Positions 16,959-25,073 of a DNA stretch of 50,845 nt are shown here, piece by piece. This stretch comes from AM-2324 sp042091035 (GTDB lineage Bacteria; Bacteroidota; Bacteroidia; Chitinophagales; Saprospiraceae): contig JBELIG010000005.1 of the NCBI GenBank assembly GCA_042091035.1, positions 1-50,845 of the forward strand. The letters are read 5' to 3'. Made by a program: the position numbers and the translations under genes. Below the pieces are notes generated by a model that searched no databases, was not told the DNA's origin, and worked only from the letters and a program-made list of their open reading frames with translations. Within the stretch, counting starts at the first letter, position 1, and each line of letters begins with the position of its first letter.

Positions 16959-17946
16959 AACCTGCTCCTTTTAAAATCCAATCAAAAGCATCAACTTTCT
17001 CTATCTCCAAATCCAAACTGAACACAAGAACTTCTTCCAACAATTCTAGCTGCTCAAGATCGACTTCCATCGTGATCAAACAAGCACCTATACCCGCCTC
17101 ATCAAAAGTCAATTTAAGACTTGCAAACTCATTTAGCTCCTTTGCGATTTGATTTAAGTTAACTTTATCAAATATTAACTTATTAGTCTGCCAAACAGAT
17201 ATATTCTCACCTATATCCTCCAACTTTAATAACTCTTTTCCTTGCTCATCTAAGACAGCCTGTTCTCCCCGCTCCAAGTTTATAGGAGTAAGACCTTGAC
17301 TTGAACCACCAAAAGCAACTCGTCCTGAGGCAACTCGAATATTAACTGAGCTCTCATCCCTTGCGTCAATATTAAAGGAAGTACCAAGGACCTTTGTTAC
17401 AGAATTCCCAGCTAAGACTTCAAAGACACTCGAAGAGTCCGTTTTTATATCAAAAAAACCTTCCCCTTCTAAAATCAAAGTCCGCTTTTCTGCAGTACCT
17501 GTATATCTAAGGGAGGAAGCATCATTCAACCACACCCTACTCCCATCGGGTAAAAGTATCTCTTCACTCTTTAATGCATTGGTTTCAAAAGAAAAGGTCT
17601 CAATATCTTGAGCGCCAAATCCCCCTACACCAATCATTATAAAGACACCAAGCAAACAAGCTGCCAAAGCAAAATAAAAAAGCTTAATTACTGCAGCTGA
17701 GCCAGAAGGCTTACTTGCCGTTTCAATTTGCTTCCAAGACTGTTCTTGAATCTCTTGCAGATTAACTCCATCATTAGTCGAAGTACTAGCAATCAGAACC
17801 CCTAAATAGTCCTCAAACAACTTGGCATTCTCTTCCGACTGAGCTAACCAATTCTCTAAAATGAGTTTATCGGCAGCCTCCAGCCTGTTCTCCCAGTACT
17901 TCAACACTAGGACTTCGATCGCTATATTATTATCAGTTTGTTCCAT
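16951..17946 (-). CDS. FecR-family anti-sigma factor
   Basis: 331-residue inner-membrane regulator that holds its ECF sigma factor and receives the outer-membrane signal in the periplasm. Residues 1-80 are the cytoplasmic sigma-binding part (LVLKYWENRLEAADKLILENW is split across its helix). One transmembrane helix spans ~85-107. The FecR domain spans ~125-235, with LPDGSRVWLNDASSLRY and LEGEGFFDIKTD motifs. The C-terminal ~250-330 fits DUF4974 (FDKVNLNQIAKELNEF), which shares the STN-like fold and may contact the STN protein encoded next. Lies 50 bp after the sigma gene. Confidence 0.92.
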   Translation of the reverse strand: MEQTDNNIAIEVLVLKYWENRLEAADKLILENWLAQSEENAKLFEDYLGVLIASTSTNDGVNLQEIQEQSWKQIETASKPSGSAAVIKLFYFALAACLLGVFIMIGVGGFGAQDIETFSFETNALKSEEILLPDGSRVWLNDASSLRYTGTAEKRTLILEGEGFFDIKTDSSSVFEVLAGNSVTKVLGTSFNIDARDESSVNIRVASGRVAFGGSSQGLTPINLERGEQAVLDEQGKELLKLEDIGENISVWQTNKLIFDKVNLNQIAKELNEFASLKLTFDEAGIGACLITMEVDLEQLELLEEVLVFSLDLEIEKVDAFDWILKGAGCE

Positions 17947-17996
17947 TATTCATACTCTAGATGCAGTCAAAAAACCAATACCCTTAGTCCTTAGAA

Positions 17997-18533
17997 TTAT
18001 TTTTTAGTTTTTTCTAATCCCAAACAACTGCGCAATAAGACCAAGGCCCTCGACAACTGAGCTTCAATTGTTTTCTTTGCTTTTCCGAGATAATCAGAAA
18101 TCTCCACTTGAGTCAATCCTTCCTTTCGATATAAAGTAAAGGTCTCTTGTATCTTTTCTGGCAAGGACTTAATACAAGCTTCTAATTGAGTAAACTGCTG
18201 TTTATGTTCAATTACATGTTCCAATCTTGTATCCAATTCGGTAAGATCTAACTGATCAGGATTTGCAAAACTCTTCTGTGCTCTTCGAAGCATCAAGGCT
18301 TCATTAAAAGCCATTTTCCTAAGATAAGCTTGGAGAGAACCTGTGATTTTTAACTGACTTCTTTTTTCCCACAATTTCAAAAATGTATTCTGAACGGCTT
18401 CTTGGCAATTGTCGTGGGAAATCAAAATAGGCTGAACATGTAAAAATAAACTCTTAAAGTATTTTTTAAAAAGTAGTTCAAAAGCCTGATGATCGCCTTT
18501 CGAGAGCGCTTGAAGCAAATGATGTTCCGTCAT
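17997..18533 (-). CDS. ECF RNA polymerase sigma-70 factor
   Basis: 178 residues. Sigma region 2 (~10-80: FELLFKKYFKSLFLHVQPIL, NCQEAVQNTFLKLWEKR) binds core polymerase and the -10 element. Region 4 (~118-172: LPEKIQETFTLYRKEGLTQ, EISDYLGKAKKTIEAQLSRA) is a helix-turn-helix for -35 recognition. It belongs to the Bacteroidota FecI-like group that pairs with FecR. First gene of a five-gene operon; its target promoters presumably include its own operon. Nothing odd in length or motifs. Confidence 0.93.
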   Translation of the reverse strand: MTEHHLLQALSKGDHQAFELLFKKYFKSLFLHVQPILISHDNCQEAVQNTFLKLWEKRSQLKITGSLQAYLRKMAFNEALMLRRAQKSFANPDQLDLTELDTRLEHVIEHKQQFTQLEACIKSLPEKIQETFTLYRKEGLTQVEISDYLGKAKKTIEAQLSRALVLLRSCLGLEKTKK

Positions 18534-18610
18534 AAGGGGAGGGAATTTTACATATTTATACTAAATAAAGAAAATAATTCAATCTTACCAAGGTGATTAT
18601 ACTAGACATA

Positions 18611-18652
18611 AAAAAACTCCTACCAAGTAAATCTGGCAGGAGTTAAAAAAAA
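18611..18652 (-). terminator. Terminator of creD
   Basis: Stem AACTCCT.CCA / TGG.AGGAGTT with one mismatch; A-run and T-run on both sides. Directly after the creD stop codon on the minus strand. Confidence 0.8.
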
Positions 18653-18668
18653 CGAAGGATTAAATCGT

Positions 18669-20000
18669 TTAAGATCGAACCTTTATATTGTACCAATCGA
18701 TTTTTCGAGTAGCATACATGGTAATCGTTATAATTAAGAACAAACCTACGGCTCCCATCAGTAGGGCATAATCTTCCATCTGAACCGTAACGAACATAAA
18801 TAGATAAATGGAAGCAAGAAGAGCAAATATTATCGTGGCATCCCTTAATCTTCCGAACAAGTTCCAAGCATACAAACTAACCAATAGCGTTACTGAAAGA
18901 GAGGAAATCCAAAATGATAAATTAAAAGGAATATGCTCCACTAAACCAATCAGTAGGGTAAAAAAGATCACCAAGGCAACCCCAATTAGTATATACTGAA
19001 AGGGATGCACCTTATAACCCTTAAGAATCTCAACAATAAAAAACACAAGAAAGGTAAGCCCAATAACGAGCATAGCATATCGAACAAGTCGGTGCACTTT
19101 CTGATACCGGTCCACTCCATCGACAAGCTTTAAGCCAAAAGCTGCACTATTGAAGGCATTACTATGAATATTTCCGGTCCATTGTTGGGGAAAGGTTCTG
19201 TTCAATTCTAAAATGGACCATTCCTTTGTTGAGATAGAATCGCCTGAGTCCTCCGGAAGAAACTCTCCAAAGTAAGAAGGATGTGGCCAATCTGACTTAA
19301 GCGAAAAGTTACTTTCTTTTCCGGCTGGTATAAACTGTATAGAACTTGTCCCTAAAAGACGAAGATCCAATTCTAGTTCGTAAGTCCCCTCGGTAGCTTT
19401 TGCTTTTTTAGGAAAAAAACAACTAAAACCTGAATTCATAACCTCTGAATTACTGACCCCCGATGTGATTTCCAAAGGACTCCCGTCTACCTTCAAATCG
19501 AGCTCTTTGATACCTCGTTGATCTGTTACTCCAATGTTTATTTTTGCCTCATCCCATAAAATACGAAGTGCGCCAGCAGGTTTAGAGATCTCTGCCGGAA
19601 AACTTGCAGTCAAAGCAAAATCACCATCGTAGTACTTAGCATCATATATCCCTCGTTTTTTCACAAAGGTTTTCAGATCGCTAGTCACATTCAAAACATC
19701 AGGAAGAATATGGAGGAACTTGGTGTAGGTAGATTTTCGACCATTCTTATCTGGCTTAGACTCGTATAAACAAGGAACAGACAATACAGGACCTGAAATT
19801 GTCTGAGCCTTTGCGATCCGTTGACCGATCTCCCGCTCTACAGACTTACTTAAACCCTGTCGCTCATATACCAAAGAGCCAACTTGGCTTGAAGGAATCA
19901 ATAAGAATAGACTGATTATAAAGATCAAAAATGCTTTTAAGCTAACCGATTTTCCAATGCGATCCATAAAAGACATTTTTTTTTCATGTTGCTCATTCAT
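18669..20000 (-). CDS. creD: CreD-family inner membrane protein
   Basis: 443 residues. One transmembrane helix near the N-terminus (~19-41, KAFLIFIISLFLLIPSSQVG) is followed by the CreD-specific block GLSKSVEREIGQRIAKAQTISGPVLSVPC (read over ~50-78), then a ~230-residue periplasmic domain (LWDEAKINIGVTDQRGIKEL), and five or six membrane helices from ~305 to 430. CreD is tied to cell-envelope integrity and, in other bacteria, to beta-lactam tolerance; its biochemistry is unknown. There is no creBC two-component system here. Instead it follows a winged-helix regulator and shares that regulator's operator at 20010-20034. Confidence 0.92.
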   Translation of the reverse strand: MNEQHEKKMSFMDRIGKSVSLKAFLIFIISLFLLIPSSQVGSLVYERQGLSKSVEREIGQRIAKAQTISGPVLSVPCLYESKPDKNGRKSTYTKFLHILPDVLNVTSDLKTFVKKRGIYDAKYYDGDFALTASFPAEISKPAGALRILWDEAKINIGVTDQRGIKELDLKVDGSPLEITSGVSNSEVMNSGFSCFFPKKAKATEGTYELELDLRLLGTSSIQFIPAGKESNFSLKSDWPHPSYFGEFLPEDSGDSISTKEWSILELNRTFPQQWTGNIHSNAFNSAAFGLKLVDGVDRYQKVHRLVRYAMLVIGLTFLVFFIVEILKGYKVHPFQYILIGVALVIFFTLLIGLVEHIPFNLSFWISSLSVTLLVSLYAWNLFGRLRDATIIFALLASIYLFMFVTVQMEDYALLMGAVGLFLIITITMYATRKIDWYNIKVRS

Positions 20001-20009
20001 TTTTTAAGA

Positions 20010-20034
20010 TTTAAAGTACTTTGTATTTCAAAGT
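20010..20034 (-). promoter_or_regulatory. Palindromic operator before creD
   Basis: ACTTTG-N5-CAAAGT palindrome at 20018-20034 with an extra AAAGT half-site before it. The 25-bp block is identical to 20983-21007. Only 10-34 bp upstream of the creD ATG. Confidence 0.7.
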
Positions 20035-20071
20035 AGGTTTATAAAAAAATAAGGTTTGCTAAAAACCTAGC

Positions 20072-20362
20072 TTATTTGAGTAGTTTTTCGATAGCTGCAA
20101 TATGCTTCTTGAACGCAAGCCTACCCTGCTCCGTAACTCTATATTCTGTTCGAGGCTTTCGATCTACAAATTTCTTCTCAACATCTACATACTCCAGTTT
20201 CTCAAGGGATTTTATATGAGATGAAAGATTACCGTCCGTAACCTGCAATAACTCCTTCAAACTATTAAAATCCTTGAATTCGTTCACAACAAGGATAGAC
20301 ATGACTCCAAGCCTAACCTTGTTTTCAAAAGCTTTATTAAGATCTTCAATTATTGATTTCAT
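20072..20362 (-). CDS. Winged helix-turn-helix transcriptional regulator
   Basis: 96-residue DNA-binding protein made of a single winged-helix domain (MarR/PadR-like, HTH_34 type): KVRLGVMSILVVNEFKDFNS, then LKELLQVTDGNLSSHIKSLE as the recognition helix, a wing with RKPRTEYRVTEQGRLAF, and a final dimerisation helix. I place the start at the ATG at 20362, not further upstream, because that ATG overlaps the previous stop in an ATGA junction (20359-20362), so the two genes are translationally coupled. It most likely binds the ACTTTG-N5-CAAAGT palindromes that precede its own operon and creD. Confidence 0.88.
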   Translation of the reverse strand: MKSIIEDLNKAFENKVRLGVMSILVVNEFKDFNSLKELLQVTDGNLSSHIKSLEKLEYVDVEKKFVDRKPRTEYRVTEQGRLAFKKHIAAIEKLLK

Positions 20363-20982
20363 GCATCGTACTTTAAGTGCATGTAAATTCCATATCCAAT
20401 ATGAGCTAAACCAAAACCTAGAGCCCAAAAAGCAAGACCGTAACCAATAAAATAAATACCTAACAAGCCTAATATTATCTCGATAACTCCAAGCCCCCTA
20501 GTTTCCTTGAGGGTATACTTACTTGCATTTACCAAGGCCAAGCCATAAAAAAGAAGACATAAGGGAGCAATCAAGCCCAAGAATCCTTTTACTAAAAGTA
20601 TCAATACCAAAAGCCCTCCAGTAATCAATGCAGGAAAAAAACTTGCCATAAACTGCTTTGACTCGGACCCCCAAACAGATTGACCATTTCGTTTTGCCTT
20701 CCTAGTTGTCAACCAATACCCTGCTCCCAAGGCACTCAAGATCGCGGATGAACCCAATATTAATAACAATAGCATCTCAGTACTCGTAGCACTAAATTGT
20801 CTGTAAGAAAAATAATCTCGTCCCTCATATACCAGATCATAAGCAAGATAGGAAGTAAGTAAAGCTATACAGCCAGCAATCACTCCAGCCATTCCACTCA
20901 AAGAAATAAAGCGACCAGAACGATCCATCATGGATCGGATAACTTTAAGATCTTCAATATATTTTTCTTTAGCGTTTTCCAT
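20359..20982 (-). CDS. Multi-pass membrane protein encoded with the winged-helix regulator
   Basis: 207 residues with about six membrane helices (from ~27, LSGMAGVIAGCIALLTSYL; ~67; ~112, FFPALITGGLLVLILLVKG; ~132; ~163; ~182), and a short charged cytoplasmic N-terminus. I do not recognise a named family. Its stop overlaps the regulator start (ATGA), and its promoter carries the same operator as creD, so the three genes form one regulated set. A sensor or envelope-stress protein that controls the regulator is possible; this is inference. Confidence 0.75.
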   Translation of the reverse strand: MENAKEKYIEDLKVIRSMMDRSGRFISLSGMAGVIAGCIALLTSYLAYDLVYEGRDYFSYRQFSATSTEMLLLLILGSSAILSALGAGYWLTTRKAKRNGQSVWGSESKQFMASFFPALITGGLLVLILLVKGFLGLIAPLCLLFYGLALVNASKYTLKETRGLGVIEIILGLLGIYFIGYGLAFWALGFGLAHIGYGIYMHLKYDA

Positions 20983-21009
20983 TTTAAAGTACTTTGTATT
21001 TCAAAGTTA
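20983..21009 (-). promoter_or_regulatory. Palindromic operator overlapping the -7 box of the regulator operon
   Basis: ACTTTG-N5-CAAAGT at 20991-21007, identical over 25 bp to the block before creD. On the minus strand its distal arm is part of TAACTTTG (21002-21009), a perfect TAnnTTTG -7 box, so protein bound here would block transcription: autorepression is inferred. Confidence 0.72.
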
Positions 21010-21147
21010 AATTATAAAAACTTAAATCCAAATAAACTGATAGTAAAATTTTACTTCTACTTCAGCTTGAAGTCCTTTGGGATTCAATACCTTTTAAAGA
21101 ATTATACTCGAGTGAGTAATGGCTATTAGATTCTGCGATTATCTAAA

Positions 21148-21537
21148 TCAGATTGCCACATGCGCAGATCCTTGAGAATCTGTGTAGAAAGGTGTGCAAC
21201 CGAAATTGTCAATAACACCCTGGACAGCTGCCAAAGAGGCTTTTGTACCCTGAATCAACAACTGACCCGGAATTGGTGCCACGAGCTCATACATTGCCCC
21301 TAAAGGAGAGGTATCAGAAAGAGCTACATCCACCATCTGATTAACAGCCTCGGGTGAATCATAGACTTCATAAGCCTGAGATTTACGATTTTCTGCATCT
21401 ATACCATAACGAAATATGCGGCAGCCAGACACATTACCACCTATAAATTCAGCTAATTTTTTGTGGGCCGCCTCTACGGCATGCAGCTCTGACCCTTCTT
21501 TCCAAGCGTATGATACACTAATAATAATAGTAGACAT
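21148..21537 (-). CDS. Small cytoplasmic protein, possibly ferredoxin-like fold
   Basis: 129 residues from the ATG at 21537. A longer frame would need a TTG at 21576 and would include the hairpin at 21547-21570, so I chose the ATG. The beta-strand MSTIIISVSYAWKEGSELH followed by AAHKKLAEFIGGNVSGCRIF, and the YEVYDSPEAVNQMVD pattern, suggest a dimeric alpha/beta barrel monooxygenase-like domain, but no family motif is certain. Monocistronic by spacing on both sides. Confidence 0.62.
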   Translation of the reverse strand: MSTIIISVSYAWKEGSELHAVEAAHKKLAEFIGGNVSGCRIFRYGIDAENRKSQAYEVYDSPEAVNQMVDVALSDTSPLGAMYELVAPIPGQLLIQGTKASLAAVQGVIDNFGCTPFYTDSQGSAHVAI

Positions 21538-21546
21538 AGATATGAG

Positions 21547-21570
21547 TTTTACTCTAAATGTAGAGTAAAA
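21547..21570 (-). promoter_or_regulatory. Perfect inverted repeat before 21148-21537
   Basis: TTTTACTCTA / TAGAGTAAAA, ten paired bases around AATG, ending 10 nt before the ATG. Could be an operator or an mRNA hairpin that covers the ribosome site. Confidence 0.55.
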
Positions 21571-21597
21571 AGCCAAAACAAAAAAAACTGCAATTAA

Positions 21598-22290
21598 TTA
21601 ATTATCAGACTCTTTAGCCAAAACTTTCCTCTTATAGGGGTCCTCTTCCACAATCTCTAACTGCCTTTCTTTAGTCAAGAACATTTTTATAGGCATTGCT
21701 GTGATAGATTCTTGAATACTAAAAAAACTAGAATGATACCTTTGCTTGGCAAGAGAAAATCGGATATTGGATTTAAGGTGATTCAAATTTTCTGCCAAAG
21801 TCCATCTATACAGGAAGGATGCACTATGTTCGCCCCCATCTAAAAGATCAAAACAAAGATTAATCTCATCGACTTGCACATCAAACAATAAAGATTCTAT
21901 TTCTGACAATTCTACTGAACTCTTTAGAGCATCCTCGCTAACGAAATCTCTAGGAAGTAGATATGACTTTCCTAAACGAGAAAAAGCTCTTCCAAAGAAA
22001 AACACATCGAGCCGAGTGCCATCCGGAAAATCATTTTTTAAATAATATTGCTTGACCCGATTAAGCTCAAAGTACATCTCTTCACCTAATGGATTATTTA
22101 CAATCTGTATATCATAGTCTTGAGCAACTAGATATTTCTGAAAATCTAGAATGAAGGAATTCTTATGATCAATATTAAGTCCAGATTCAATATAGGACTC
22201 ACAATTAAAAACTAAGGCGATTTTTTTCTGCTGAGCAAATACCAAGGAGGAAAAGCAAAACAGAAACAATAGAGAACTTAAGGCTTTCAT
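21598..22290 (-). CDS. Secreted protein, possibly a degenerate caspase-like domain
   Basis: 230 residues with a signal peptide (1-19, ending VFA). Residues ~24-155 follow the order of a peptidase C14 (caspase/metacaspase) p20 domain: first strand KIALVFNCESYIE, helix FILDFQKYLVAQDYDIQIV, helix EMYFELNRVKQYY, strand RLDVFFFG, then GKSYLLPRDF (107-116), which matches the usual GxxYLLPxD after the catalytic His. The GHG histidine site reads GRA (100-102) and the DxC cysteine site reads FDLLDGG (147-153), so both catalytic residues seem lost. If so this is a pseudo-enzyme. The family call is tentative. Confidence 0.5.
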   Translation of the reverse strand: MKALSSLLFLFCFSSLVFAQQKKIALVFNCESYIESGLNIDHKNSFILDFQKYLVAQDYDIQIVNNPLGEEMYFELNRVKQYYLKNDFPDGTRLDVFFFGRAFSRLGKSYLLPRDFVSEDALKSSVELSEIESLLFDVQVDEINLCFDLLDGGEHSASFLYRWTLAENLNHLKSNIRFSLAKQRYHSSFFSIQESITAMPIKMFLTKERQLEIVEEDPYKRKVLAKESDN

Positions 22291-22382
22291 TTTAAATAAT
22301 TTTAAGGCGCTTTGAAGCCCTTTGTAAACAAAGTCTTCTCAATTTATTGAATATAAGGATATCTTTACGAAAAAAAACATCC

Positions 22383-23915
22383 ATGCCATCTAATAGGATT
22401 AAGATAATATTCAGTCTGAGCCTAATCTTTCTTTTTTTCGCTCACACCACTTATGCATATAGCTCACCTAAAAATGACCTAAAGAGCCCTTACAATTCTA
22501 TTTGGGCCCACTTACACTATCTTCAGGTAGATACATACAATTCGGAGGAAGCTATAAAACCTTTTAAGCTTGAATCAGAACCTAAACAAGCCCTAGAGTT
22601 AGCCAATAACCTATTGCAGATATTTGATTGGAAAGGTCTATACGTTGATATAGAAAAAGTCCCTAAGGATAGCATGTACATAGATTCTCTAGAACAAAAA
22701 CCAATCTACTACCCCTTCAAAGGAGATTTACCAGACGTATATCTTATCAAACAAAACGACCAATGGGTATATTCTAAACACACGCTAGAGCGCATACCTA
22801 CTATCCACAAAGAAATGGGTTTGATAAAATCAGCTATACTTTCTGTTTTTCCCAAAGTAGGGCATAACGAGTTTTTAGGTATTGAGGTTTGGCAATATGT
22901 AGGCATATTTACGCTGATCATTTTATTCTTCTTGATCCACTTTTTACTCTCTAGAGTGCTTTCACCAATAGTAAAAAATTACGCTCAAAAAATATTAAAG
23001 GGAAAACTAGGCAACCAGATTAATATTCAAAAGATCACAAAGTTGTTGAGTTACTTTATTTTATTACAATTACTTAGGCTAGCTATTCCAATGCTACAGC
23101 TTGGCGTTGATGTCTCTGCCTTAGTTGGTAAAGGACTGAATATCTTATCGACGATCATAGTATTGTTAATAGCTCTTCAGATTCTTAAGATTGGTGTGCG
23201 GATTACCACAAAAATCACAGATAAAACAGAAAGCAAGATGGATGACCAACTGGTCCCCCTTCTTGAAAAATTTGCTAGAATCGTAATCATTGGACTTGCT
23301 GTACTTCAAATACTTAGTTATGCTGGAGTAAACATCACAGCACTTCTAGCTGGAGTTTCCATCGGTGGACTTGCTGTTGCCTTAGCTGCCCAGGATACCG
23401 TAAAGAATCTACTTGGCTCGGCCATGATATTTATGGATAGACCCTTTCAAGTTGGCGACTTCGTATCAGGGCCTGATTTTTCAGGAACAATAGTTGAAGT
23501 TGGATTTAGATCTACCAGAATAAAAACAGTTGGCTCCTCCATTGTCTCCATACCTAATGGAGTCGTAGCTAATGCAACAATAGATAACTTCGGGGTGCGA
23601 TCATTCCGTCTATACCAAACTACCTTAGGATTGACCTACGACACTGATGCTGTAAAAATAGAAGCTTTTAAGGCAGGTTTAACCAAGATACTTCAAGATG
23701 AACCAGTAGTACACGACCAGGACATTATGATCTATTTTACTGAGTTTGCAGCTTCTTCACTCAATCTTTATTTCAAAGCCCCCATTCGAGTGGCTAGTTT
23801 TGATGAAGAACTCCAAGTGAAAGAAAGGATTAATATTAAGATTCTTCAGCTGGCTGCAGAACTTAGTGTCGACTTCGCCTTTCCTTCTACCTCTGTATAT
23901 ATTGAAAAGAATTAA
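22383..23915 (+). CDS. MscS-family mechanosensitive ion channel
   Basis: 510 residues from the ATG at 22383; the longer frame uses a TTG that would put 12 basic residues before a clear signal peptide (RIKIIFSLSLIFLFFAHTTYA is split around it). A ~140-residue periplasmic domain follows, then four membrane helices (about 185-330). The pore helix contains GVSIGGLAVALAAQDTVKNLLG, split over the hallmark Gly/Ala-rich MscS TM3. The beta domain begins FMDRPFQVGDFV and contains GTIVEVGFRSTRI and IPNGVVANATIDN. Opens under membrane tension to release solutes on osmotic downshock. Monocistronic, ended by a shared palindromic terminator. Confidence 0.92.
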   Translation: MPSNRIKIIFSLSLIFLFFAHTTYAYSSPKNDLKSPYNSIWAHLHYLQVDTYNSEEAIKPFKLESEPKQALELANNLLQIFDWKGLYVDIEKVPKDSMYIDSLEQKPIYYPFKGDLPDVYLIKQNDQWVYSKHTLERIPTIHKEMGLIKSAILSVFPKVGHNEFLGIEVWQYVGIFTLIILFFLIHFLLSRVLSPIVKNYAQKILKGKLGNQINIQKITKLLSYFILLQLLRLAIPMLQLGVDVSALVGKGLNILSTIIVLLIALQILKIGVRITTKITDKTESKMDDQLVPLLEKFARIVIIGLAVLQILSYAGVNITALLAGVSIGGLAVALAAQDTVKNLLGSAMIFMDRPFQVGDFVSGPDFSGTIVEVGFRSTRIKTVGSSIVSIPNGVVANATIDNFGVRSFRLYQTTLGLTYDTDAVKIEAFKAGLTKILQDEPVVHDQDIMIYFTEFAASSLNLYFKAPIRVASFDEELQVKERINIKILQLAAELSVDFAFPSTSVYIEKN

Positions 23916-23947
23916 AAAATGGCGATGCATATGCATCGCCATTTTTT
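23916..23947. terminator. Bidirectional palindromic terminator
   Basis: A6, then the perfect palindrome GGCGATGCAT/ATGCATCGCC at 23921-23940, then T6. Serves both the MscS gene and the convergent gene at 23946. Confidence 0.92.
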
Positions 23948-25067
23948 AATTTAGGAAATCTTGAAATGCTTTTAACTTCTCCCATTTTCCTTCCACGGCC
24001 ATCTGCGCCTGTTGGGATAAGGTGGATGTATATTTACTCTCAAGTAACTGCCCAAGAAGTTTATTTATATCATCAAAGCCCGCTTTGGCAACATCCTCCC
24101 AGTTGTGAATTCCATTAGACTTTAAGGTATCCTCTTCTTTGCTACCAACCCCTTTAAATATTTGGAGATCTGTAACATCGGTAGGGTATTCAGCAATGCG
24201 TTTTAAAGACTTAGGATCTTCCATCTTCATAACACTAAAATGTCTTGCTTGTCTCACCCATCCATCTTTGGCAACTCGATCCGGCAAATAGCCAATAGCA
24301 ATAGCTAATGCACGTCCAGTTTCTTCGTCCAATGCTGCAATTTGATCGTATGTAAAAAAGCCCCTCTCGTTCAATTGTTGCTCCAAAAACGGCCCAATTC
24401 CGTTAATCAATTTGAGATCATCTCTGTTGTCAAAGTCAGAATTAGGAATAATCGTCCCCAACTTAGAATCCACAACTTTCTGAGCTTCTGTCTCCACCTT
24501 TATCTCTACCTCCTCTAATGCAACATCACTAGACTGATCCACATTAAGTGCCACAGGAATCTTTATTCCAGAACCTACAGATCCAAGTGCACTAATCTTC
24601 TGCTCAATATTTGAAAGACGTTCGTCCAAGAGCTTATTTACTGCATCAGGAGCTACTGCAGTATCTTTTTCCTGAAGATCGCGCTCCAGTTCCTGGACAG
24701 TGCTCTTCAATGAACTGATCTGTCCAATTAAACTTCTGTTATCTCGCTTGAGTGCCTCAATGACAGCCTTATCCTGAACATTTGAATTGGACTTATTCTT
24801 AAACTGCTTTAGCTCATTATCCATCTCTTCTACCAAAAGCTCCCGTTCAGAAAGTGATTCTTTCAATTGGTTGAATTCTTCCTTGCTAATGAGTTCTGTT
24901 TCACTATTTGCAGTATTCAGTTTCCTGAATTTTCGAGCTCTTGATCCCCAAATCATCCAGGCGATCACAAATCCTATTAAAAAAGCGCCAACGAGAAAGC
25001 CTAAAAAATAGATACTCTGCTCTGAAGTAATACCTTCCACATATTGCTTTAATGTTTCTAAATTCAT
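23946..25067 (-). CDS. Membrane-anchored coiled-coil protein with helix-hairpin-helix C-terminus
   Basis: 373 residues. One transmembrane helix near the N-terminus (~18-40, SIYFLGFLVGAFLIGFVIAW), a coiled coil (~60-160), an acidic linker, then two helix-hairpin-helix-like units: DLKLINGIGPFLEQQLNERG (~218-237) and DLQIFKGVGSKEEDTLKSNG (~297-316). This GIG/GVG pattern occurs in DUF4332-like and ribosomal-L21-adjacent proteins of Bacteroidota and may bind DNA or act as a fold-only module. It ends within the terminator and starts 6 bp downstream of an OmpA-family gene, so the two form an operon joining inner membrane and envelope. Confidence 0.75.
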   Translation of the reverse strand: MNLETLKQYVEGITSEQSIYFLGFLVGAFLIGFVIAWMIWGSRARKFRKLNTANSETELISKEEFNQLKESLSERELLVEEMDNELKQFKNKSNSNVQDKAVIEALKRDNRSLIGQISSLKSTVQELERDLQEKDTAVAPDAVNKLLDERLSNIEQKISALGSVGSGIKIPVALNVDQSSDVALEEVEIKVETEAQKVVDSKLGTIIPNSDFDNRDDLKLINGIGPFLEQQLNERGFFTYDQIAALDEETGRALAIAIGYLPDRVAKDGWVRQARHFSVMKMEDPKSLKRIAEYPTDVTDLQIFKGVGSKEEDTLKSNGIHNWEDVAKAGFDDINKLLGQLLESKYTSTLSQQAQMAVEGKWEKLKAFQDFLN

Positions 25068-25073
25068 AGATCT

